From: Anabaena sp. 4-3
GTDB lineage: Bacteria > Cyanobacteriota > Cyanobacteriia > Cyanobacteriales > Nostocaceae
Reading direction: 5' to 3'
DNA: 41,547 nucleotides
Assembly (NCBI RefSeq): GCF_001597745.1
Contig: NZ_LUHJ01000076.1
Location: 125,999-167,545 of the forward strand
This document shows, piece by piece, positions 36,951 to 41,547 of the stretch. A program made the translations under genes and the position numbers. Numbering within the stretch: the stretch's first letter is position 1; the number at the start of each line of letters is the position of its first letter. The notes beneath the pieces are model-generated. The model worked only from the letters and a program-made list of their open reading frames with translations, was not told the DNA's origin and did not search any database.

Positions 36951-38021
36951 TCAGTTTAGATTTCCCTGAATTACGGATTTCATAATTCTAATTCTAGTTT
37001 TTCTTGTACCTGCATCTGTAAATGAAAACTTAACAGCGTTATAATAGTCTAGTGCGTTTTTTTGATAGTCTGTTAATGAATCTTTAGACTGATTCTGTAA
37101 TTCTGAATCTCCTACTACTTTCAGAAAATCATTAATTCTTTCACCAATATCTTTAGATATCATCAATCTATTATCATTTTCACTATTTAACTCAGCAATA
37201 GCACCAAACAAGGAGTAAAAGTCAGCTTGATTTTTCAATCTTGTTTTAGATAAATTTATATCTTGTGATGAATCTAATAACTCTTTAATATATTTAACTG
37301 TATTACGAAATTCATTCTCAATTTCTTGTTTTACTTCCCAATTAATATCTCGATCACTAAATGCTTTATCAAGATATTCTTGACTATAAGCTCTAACACC
37401 TTCTTCTAGAAAAAGTAATAATTGAGCAACCATTTCAACATCTTTCATTTGTTTTTTGGATCTTCGATCAATTGTTGGAAAATTTCCACCTAAATACTCG
37501 AACATCCAGCTAGTTAATTCTTCTACTGTAGTAATAAAATCTCCGTTAAACTTTGCATGGCGAAGCTCTTGAGGTGTTAATTTAATTACATTACGATTTA
37601 TACGATCAAATATATTACCAATTATTTTTTCATCAGATGATGGTACATATTCTATAGCAAACTGATATTTCCAAAAATTTTGTTTATCTTCAGTATCTAA
37701 ATCTTTAAAATATTTACCACGAAATCTTTCAATCGTAGATTTTTCATACACAGGAAATTCATTGTTTGCAAATTCAAATAAAGTAGACAATCTTTGTTTG
37801 CCATCAACTATACTAACTTTAGATACTCCTTCAGGAGTAATTTCTTGATATATAAATATTGCAGGTGCAGGATAGCCATTAAGTACAGTATCAACAAAAA
37901 AATCTTTATAGTCTTGATTCCAAACACTACGTCTTTGATAAGGTGGATCAAGCTCAAGGAGTTTTCTATTATAGAGATCCCAAAACCAAGAAACAGTTTG
38001 AAAGTTAATTGTTCTACTCAT
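36951..38021 (-). CDS. DUF262 (ParB/sulfiredoxin-fold) protein (transposon cargo)
   Basis: 356 residues. The DUF262 N-terminal domain is clear: LDPPYQRRSVWN (24-35), the catalytic-type motif VDGKQRLSTL (72-81), FDRINRN (138-144) and LTPQELRHAKFNG (148-160). Helices rich in charged residues make up the rest to the C-terminus. DUF262 occurs in GmrSD-type modification-dependent nucleases and many other defence proteins and is thought to use or sense nucleotides. No DUF1524 HNH nuclease domain (the usual GmrSD partner part) is visible here, so it is a stand-alone DUF262 protein. It is the first gene of a two-gene minus-strand cargo unit with the RelA/SpoT-fold gene. Confidence 0.85.
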   Translation of the reverse strand: MSRTINFQTVSWFWDLYNRKLLELDPPYQRRSVWNQDYKDFFVDTVLNGYPAPAIFIYQEITPEGVSKVSIVDGKQRLSTLFEFANNEFPVYEKSTIERFRGKYFKDLDTEDKQNFWKYQFAIEYVPSSDEKIIGNIFDRINRNVIKLTPQELRHAKFNGDFITTVEELTSWMFEYLGGNFPTIDRRSKKQMKDVEMVAQLLLFLEEGVRAYSQEYLDKAFSDRDINWEVKQEIENEFRNTVKYIKELLDSSQDINLSKTRLKNQADFYSLFGAIAELNSENDNRLMISKDIGERINDFLKVVGDSELQNQSKDSLTDYQKNALDYYNAVKFSFTDAGTRKTRIRIMKSVIQGNLN

Positions 38022-38112
38022 TAGATATATTTAGCATATAGTATTGATTGAGATGCTCTTTCTGGCACATTCTTTCAACACCTTTGACACCGCTAATTTT
38101 ATCGCATTTTTA

Positions 38113-38565
38113 TTAGACTATCAGCTTTTGTTCCAATATTCTATAAATCTGATCTAACCACACGGGAATGACAGGCTTACCTTCTACTACGGAAGCGATC
38201 GCTTTTTCTCGGTCAAACTCCACAAGGGAAAGCATCAGCCCTGTTCCTTTTTTGGTAGCTTTTTCTCCTACTGCTCCCAACAGCATAAAACGCTTTCCCT
38301 GACCAGATTTAAACAACTCCGGCTCTTTGTCTTTCAGGGTTTTGACCGTTTCACCAGCCAGATCAAAACTCAACCCAGCAGACAAAAAATATACCATCAC
38401 AGCCAATTCCACCAAATTGGCTTTTGAGTAATAGATACTACGTCCAGTTCCCGTTTCACTGATAACGGGAACAATTACCCCCTTCTCTCGCCAGTACTGG
38501 AGCTGACGCAGGGTACAGCCTGTGATTTCAGCCGCTTGTTTGCTCGTAAAAAATGTCTCTTGCAT
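38113..38565 (-). CDS. cvkR: MerR-type repressor of V-K CAST (CvkR)
   Basis: 150 residues. An N-terminal MerR-type winged helix begins FTSKQAAEITGCTLRQLQYW (6-25), with the wing sequence TGRSIYYSKANL. A short C-terminal part (about 70-150) lacks the cysteines of metal-sensing MerR proteins. CvkR regulators encoded next to and divergent from cas12k repress cas12k in V-K systems of heterocystous cyanobacteria. The position here, divergent from cas12k with 70 bases between start codons, is the same. The gene is intact although its main target is broken. Confidence 0.85.
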   Translation of the reverse strand: MQETFFTSKQAAEITGCTLRQLQYWREKGVIVPVISETGTGRSIYYSKANLVELAVMVYFLSAGLSFDLAGETVKTLKDKEPELFKSGQGKRFMLLGAVGEKATKKGTGLMLSLVEFDREKAIASVVEGKPVIPVWLDQIYRILEQKLIV

Positions 38566-38573
38566 GAAATAAT

Positions 38574-38630
38574 TTTAAACATGGCTGCTTATAAGACAAA
38601 AATGTTATTATTGAACATATATTGTTTAAA
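38574..38630. promoter_or_regulatory. cvkR-cas12k divergent operator region
   Basis: The 70-base gap between the two start codons contains the inverted pair TTTAAACA (38574-38581) and TGTTTAAA (38623-38630), and inside it ATGTT / AACAT (38602-38606 and 38614-38618). A MerR-type dimer would bind such a palindrome. The exact CvkR site is not established from this sequence. Confidence 0.45.
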
Positions 38631-38635
38631 GTGTC

Positions 38636-39684
38636 ATGAGCCAAATCACAATTCAGTGCCGTTTGGTTGCCAGTGCATCTACCCGCCAATACTTATGGAA
38701 GTTAATGGCAGAGCAAAATACGCCTCTGATTAACGAGTTACTGGAACAATTGGGTCATCACCCAGACCTTGAAAATTGGCGACAAAAAGCTAAAATCCCT
38801 GCTGATATCGTCAAGCAACTATGTCTGACACTCAAAACTGACTCGCGCTTAAGGGTGAACCCTGGAACGTTCACAGTCTAACTCTCCACTGTTGTGTGGA
38901 TACCCGTTTGTGGACAGCTGAAGGTACGGAACAAGTAAAGCAAGAAAGAGCAGAAGAAATCGCCAAAATTATCACTAGAACCGAAGCGAAAGGCAATCTC
39001 AACCCCAAACAAGAACGATTTATCAAGCAGAAAAACTCGACACTATCTAGAATCAATAACTCCTTCCTTCGTCCGAGTCAACCTTTGTACAAAGGTAAAT
39101 CTCATATTTTGGTAGGTGTTAGCTTTGGTCTAAAGAAACCTGCAACAGTAGCAGTAGTGGACGGCATTACAGACAAAGTGATTACCTATCAAAGCATCAA
39201 ACAGCTACTTGGGGATAAATACCAACTATTAAACAGACAGCAAAGAGAAAAACAAACTTTATCTCACAAACGCCAAATAGCCCAAATATTTGCTTCACCA
39301 AAACCATTTGAAGAATCTGAGTTAGGACAGTACATAGATAGATTACTGGCTAAAAAAATTGTCGCCCTTGCTCAAACATACTCTGCTGATAGCATAGTCC
39401 TGCCCAAACTAGGCGATATACGAGAGCAGGTAAACAGTGAAATTCAAGCAATAGCTGAACAAAAATGTCCAGATTGCCTGGAAGCACAGAAAAATTATGC
39501 CAAACAGTATCGGCATAGTGTCCATCAGTGGAGTTATGGCAGATTGATTGAGTGTATTCAAACTCAAGCGACTAAAGCTGGAATTTTTCTAGAACAAGGG
39601 AAACAGCCTATCAGAGGCAGCCCACAACAGAAAGCAAAAGAGTTGGCTATCGCCGCCTATAATTCACGCCAAATGGTTGATTGA
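38636..39684 (+). pseudogene. cas12k: cas12k with large internal deletion and frame change
   Basis: The first 70 or so codons (38636-38850) read MSQITIQCRLVASASTRQYL..., a clear Cas12k N-terminus, up to LKTDSRL. The frame then ends at a stop (38879-38881). In the other frame, from about 38849, the sequence resumes as GEPWNVHSLTLHCCVDTRLW, which is the start of the last 275 or so residues of Cas12k (SFLRPSQPLYKGKSHILVGV; KKIVALAQTYSADSIVLPKLG; GKQPIRGSPQQKAKELAIAA) and runs to the stop at 39684. Compared with about 639 residues for full-length Cas12k (from memory of the characterised protein), some 290 codons are missing: the middle that recognises guide and PAM. The C-terminal piece could only start at a GTG (38896) with no visible ribosome site. 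RNA-guided targeting by this copy must be lost. Confidence 0.92.
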
Positions 39685-39711
39685 CAAAAACTTGAACCTT
39701 GAAAATAGAAT
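39681..39711 (+). promoter_or_regulatory. tracrRNA promoter
   Basis: TTGACA at 39681-39686 and TAGAAT at 39706-39711, 19 bp apart, directly ahead of the tracrRNA. The TTGACA overlaps the last codons of the cas12k remnant. A start near 39717 would fit. Confidence 0.55.
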
Positions 39712-39716
39712 AAGTA

Positions 39717-39960
39717 ATAGTGCCGCAGTTCATGTTGTAATCAACCCCTGAACTGTGAAAAGTTTGGGTTAGTTTGACTGTGGGAACACAGTCGTGCTTT
39801 CTGACCCTAGTAGCTGCCCACCTTGAAGCTGCTGTCTCTTGTAGACAGGAATCAGGTGCGCCCCCAGTAATAGAGGTGCGGGTTTACCGCAGTGGTGGCT
39901 ACCGAATCACCTCCGACCAAGGAGGAACCCACCTTAGTTATTTTTGATAGGGGTTAAAGA
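39717..39960 (+). ncRNA. V-K CAST tracrRNA
   Basis: About 240 bases resembling known V-K tracrRNAs: GTGCCGCAGTTCATG near the start, GGGTTAGTTTGACTG (39766-39780), CTTTCTGACCCTAGTAGCTG, the GTAGACAGGAATCAGGTGCG region, GTGGCTACCGAATCACCTCC and the GACCAAGGAGGAACCCACC end. The anti-repeat AACCCACC (39926-39933) pairs perfectly with GGTGGGTT in the homing crRNA repeat (40252-40259), but with one mismatch with GGAGGGTT in the array repeat (39992-39999). The tail (GGGGTTAAAG) resembles a worn repeat end. It is intact although cas12k is not. Confidence 0.88.
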
Positions 39961-39968
39961 TTCGAGCA

Positions 39969-40074
39969 GTTTCAACCCCCGTTCTTAATTAGGAGGGTTG
40001 AAAGATTCTTAGAGGAAAAGTTTAGCGCATCCTTGGGTGCTTTAAAAACCCTTCAAGCTGGATAGGTTGAAAAA
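39969..40074 (+). CRISPR. Decayed CRISPR array: one good repeat, one spacer, one degenerate repeat
   Basis: A 36-base repeat at 39969-40004 starts GTTTCAACCCCC and ends GGAGGGTTGAAAG, the V-K form. A 34-base spacer (40005-40038) follows, then a degenerate repeat (40039-40074) that keeps only the end ATAGGTTGAAAA. No further regular repeat is seen, though 40165-40200 (TTTCAACAACCC ... GTTGAGTAAG) may be another worn copy. The spacer target is unknown. Confidence 0.75.
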
Positions 40075-40093
40075 GACGACAGAAGCGACTTAA

Positions 40094-40115
40094 AAGCCTT
40101 TCCATCTAAAGGCTT
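40094..40115 (+). terminator. Hairpin downstream of the CRISPR remnant
   Basis: AAGCCTTT (40094-40101) and AAAGGCTT (40108-40115) form a perfect 8-bp stem with a 6-base loop, followed by ATTTC. It probably ends the tracrRNA/array transcript; the T-run is short, so confidence is modest. Confidence 0.45.
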
Positions 40116-40228
40116 ATTTCAGGTTGAGTGCTGTCACTTTTTCAGGTAAGCGTAGGCATCGCTCTTTCAACAACCCTCTATTAAGTTTGAGTTGAGTAAG
40201 CTTCTAAATATTAAGCTTTGAGCATTTG

Positions 40229-40281
40229 TGCTAAAGCCTTGCTAGATTTATGGTGGGTTGAAAGGTAAGGCAGAGGTCTGC
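40229..40281 (+). ncRNA. Delocalised homing crRNA targeting tRNA-Cys
   Basis: A lone, diverged repeat whose 3' part TGGTGGGTTGAAAG (40251-40264) matches the V-K repeat end is followed by GTAAGGCAGAGGTCTGC (40265-40281). These 17 bases equal the opposite strand of 40418-40434 inside the neighbouring tRNA-Cys gene; counting the last repeat G the match is 18. Beyond that it fails, as expected for the short spacers of V-K homing guides. It lies between the array and the right end, the usual position for this class. Confidence 0.9.
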
Positions 40282-40308
40282 CTGTGTCATAGGTGTCCGT
40301 TTGTAGTT

Positions 40309-40374
40309 GTGACAAAAAATCTGTTAACAGTGACATCAATCTGTTAACAGTGACAAATAATTAGTTAATGTACA
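40309..40374. repeat. CAST right end with three TnsB-binding repeats
   Basis: Sites of the form GTGACAnnAATCTGTTAAC lie at 40309-40328, 40330-40348 and 40350-40370, the last merging into the terminal TGTACA (40369-40374). They are inverted copies of the left-end repeats. The right end is short and close-packed, the left long and spread, as in Tn7 relatives. Confidence 0.8.
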
Positions 40375-40379
40375 CCTAA
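40375..40379. repeat. Target-site duplication, right copy
   Basis: CCTAA, identical to 32541-32545. Directly to its right is the discriminator base of tRNA-Cys. Confidence 0.85.
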
Positions 40380-40451
40380 AGGCGACACCCGGATTTGAAC
40401 CGGGGAGTGGAGGTTTTGCAGACCTCTGCCTTACCGCTTGGCTATGTCGCC
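40380..40451 (-). tRNA. tRNA-Cys (anticodon GCA)
   Basis: 72 bases on the minus strand. Acceptor stem GGCGACA with TGTCGCC, discriminator U, anticodon stem GAGGT/ACCTC around loop CTGCAAA (anticodon GCA, plus-strand 40417-40419), T arm CCCGG-TTCAAAT-CCGGG. CCA is not encoded. It is intact and is the target of the transposon's homing guide; the insertion lies just beyond its 3' end, so its sequence is untouched but its 3' trailer has been replaced by transposon DNA. Confidence 0.95.
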
Positions 40452-40563
40452 CTATCCACAATTAACTATATTATCAGATATTTTCTAAATTGGCTCGTTT
40501 GTCTGGGAAAATTTTGGTTGATGATTCCAGAATCTAGGAATGAGGCAGGGAATGGAGGGTAGG

Positions 40564-40587
40564 GAGTAGGGAAGATGTACCCTACTC
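40564..40587. terminator. Hairpin between cpcT and tRNA-Cys
   Basis: GAGTAGGG (40564-40571) and CCCTACTC (40580-40587) form a perfect 8-bp stem with an 8-base loop. It sits just after the cpcT stop in the minus direction and may act as its terminator, but no T-run follows. Confidence 0.4.
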
Positions 40588-40605
40588 AGTGATGTTCATC
40601 AGAAT

Positions 40606-41202
40606 TTAGGGGTTGATGACTACTTCATCCGCGAAACTTTGCCAACGCACGAAGTAAAATGGCCCTGCCACAGAACCCCAAATATGTTCATCAGTTTCTA
40701 AATCGCGTCCTCTGTCAAGGCTGATAAATTTCTGTTCGTTAATTTCAAACTCGCTATCTAAATAGGTTTTTTGTCCTTTACGGAAGACAATACAACCTTT
40801 ACCGGGTTCTACTTGACCTTTGAAGCTATTACCAGTCCACTCTACAATCATATTACAGCCTGGTAATTTTTCTAAATGGTCGCTGTTTAAGGTTTGGAGT
40901 CGTTTTAAGTCACGGGATGCACCGTAGAAATTTTCTTCTTGCTTGACAGTGTAGTTTTCTATGTGGATGCGATCGCCTACTATATCTAACTTTAGCACCC
41001 GCAAGCGATAAGGGTCATTGAGGGTATAGTCATAAGCTTGTTCCACAAAAAATCCCACCCCTGACAACACATCCCAAGGTAAAGGACGCATACAGACGCG
41101 AATATGAGCATAAAAAGGTGGATTTTCAAAAGCTTGCGCTTGATTGCTAAAATCAGCAGCCATCCAACGCGCTAAAGTGGCAATATCCGTAGAATGAGTC
41201 AC
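40606..41202 (-). CDS. cpcT: CpcT/CpeT-family phycobiliprotein lyase
   Basis: 198 residues, the normal length for the family, from GTG 41202 with AGGAGC eight bases upstream. Family features include LARWMAADFSNQAQAF near the start, PFYAHIRVCMRPLPWD, FFVEQAYDYTLNDPYRLRVL, the central GCNMIVEW and a C-terminal DRGRDLETDEHIWGSVAGPFYF (split here as DRGRDLET and DEHIWGSVAGPF). CpcT attaches phycocyanobilin to the Cys-153-type position of phycocyanin or phycoerythrocyanin beta subunits, a step in phycobilisome assembly. Related CpeT proteins serve phycoerythrin, so the exact substrate is less certain than the family. It marks the organism as a phycobilisome-bearing cyanobacterium. Confidence 0.9.
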   Translation of the reverse strand: MTHSTDIATLARWMAADFSNQAQAFENPPFYAHIRVCMRPLPWDVLSGVGFFVEQAYDYTLNDPYRLRVLKLDIVGDRIHIENYTVKQEENFYGASRDLKRLQTLNSDHLEKLPGCNMIVEWTGNSFKGQVEPGKGCIVFRKGQKTYLDSEFEINEQKFISLDRGRDLETDEHIWGSVAGPFYFVRWQSFADEVVINP

Positions 41203-41217
41203 GTCGCTTTGCTCCTA

Positions 41218-41248
41218 ATTCAAAATTCAAAATTCAAAATTCAAAATT
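41218..41248. repeat. Heptamer array (TTCAAAA)
   Basis: About four copies of TTCAAAA directly upstream of the cpcT start region, of the STRR type. Confidence 0.8.
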
Positions 41249-41361
41249 AATTAACAATCCTCATCATCTATTCATGGGGGTTGTATTCTTTTCTGATTCA
41301 GTCATTAGCGATAATTAAGGGTTACTTCAAAATATCTGTCAGTATTTTAAAGGTTATTGGG

Positions 41362-41478
41362 GATGAGGGAGATGAGGGAGATGAGGGGGATGAGGGAGAT
41401 GAGGGAGATGAGGGAGATGAGGGGGATGAGGGAGATGAGGGAGATGAGGGGGATGAGGGAGATGAGGGAGATGAGGAG
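41362..41478. repeat. 9-bp tandem array (GATGAGGGA)
   Basis: About 13 copies of GATGAGGGA or GATGAGGGG. Because the unit is a multiple of three it keeps a Gly-Asp-Glu frame open, but there is no sign of a real gene. Confidence 0.88.
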
Positions 41479-41482
41479 GAAA

Positions 41483-41547
41483 ACTAATGACTAATGACTA
41501 ATGACTAATGACTAATGACTAATGACTAATGACTAATGACTAATGAC
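41483..41547. repeat. Heptamer array (ACTAATG), continuing off the right edge
   Basis: About nine perfect copies of ACTAATG to the last base of the window; an STRR-type repeat. Confidence 0.9.

Larger units (their letters stand above)
32546..40374. mobile_element. Type V-K CRISPR-associated transposon (CAST), 7829 bp
   Basis: The element is bounded by matching inverted ends: left TCTACATTAACTAATTATCT, right (reverse strand) TGTACATTAACTAATTATTT, then TGTC on both sides, flanked by CCTAA duplications. Content in order: tnsB, tnsC, tniQ (plus strand); RelA/SpoT-fold and DUF262 cargo, CvkR-type regulator (minus strand); broken cas12k, tracrRNA, CRISPR remnant and homing crRNA (plus strand). It inserted 5 bases beyond the 3' end of a tRNA-Cys gene and 60 bases from a protospacer matching its own homing spacer. 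The left terminal TGTACA has become TCTACA. At under 8 kb it is small compared with many V-K elements. Boundaries are supported by three independent signs: ends, duplication and guide-to-site distance. Confidence 0.93.

Noticed and set aside
38896-39684. C-terminal Cas12k piece as an independent gene
   Set aside because: It would start at a GTG without ribosome site, in the middle of conserved Cas12k sequence; a pseudogene remnant explains it better.
41281-41487. 68-codon open frame rich in Gly-Asp-Glu repeats
   Set aside because: It is open only because the 9-bp repeat is a multiple of three; no ribosome site or related protein is evident.

Overview
The window comes from a filamentous, heterocyst-type cyanobacterium of the Nostoc/Anabaena/Calothrix kind. 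The evidence is a CpcT-type phycobiliprotein lyase, HIP1 palindromes (GCGATCGC), heptanucleotide tandem repeats (STRRs), CHASE2-kinase and DUF928 proteins, AMIN-domain TonB receptors, and a type V-K CRISPR-associated transposon of the kind known only from cyanobacteria. Everything here was read by eye from the sequence; no database search was run.

Left part (1-14267): signalling and secretion. A Ser/Thr kinase runs off the left edge and carries a 96-bp tandem repeat in its linker. After a repeat-rich gene-free stretch come a CHASE2-Ser/Thr kinase, a small TPR protein, a two-partner-secretion pore (TpsB, minus strand), a divergent 1822-codon gene joining a family 2 glycosyltransferase, a TpsA haemagglutinin secretion domain with beta-helix repeats and a C-terminal CHAT caspase-like protease, and a convergent DUF928/TPR protein.

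Middle (14655-32088): a large ferric-siderophore uptake island. It has two AraC/PchR-type regulators, two AMIN-TonB receptors, three related FecB-type lipoproteins, a FhuF-like Fe-S reductase, an MFS exporter, a SAM methyltransferase and a complete FecCDE-type ABC importer. No siderophore-synthesis genes are visible. The first receptor is preceded by two 15-bp direct repeats spaced 21 bp apart, a likely AraC-type operator.

Right part (32546-40374): a 7829-bp type V-K CAST (CRISPR-associated Tn7-like transposon). It has matching ends, a 5-bp target duplication (CCTAA), tnsB-tnsC-tniQ, a two-gene cargo (DUF262 protein plus RelA/SpoT-fold nucleotidyltransferase), a CvkR-type MerR repressor, a cas12k gene broken by a roughly 290-codon internal deletion with frame change, a tracrRNA, a decayed CRISPR array, and a separate homing crRNA whose 17-nt spacer matches the adjacent tRNA-Cys gene. 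The element sits 60 bp from that protospacer. Its own guide therefore explains where it inserted, while its Cas12k is now a pseudogene. The right flank holds tRNA-Cys, cpcT and simple repeats.

The strongest candidates for something new are the DUF262-RelA/SpoT cargo pair as a possible defence or toxin system, the glycosyltransferase-TpsA-CHAT fusion, and the partly dead CAST that keeps its homing guide, repressor and transposase genes.
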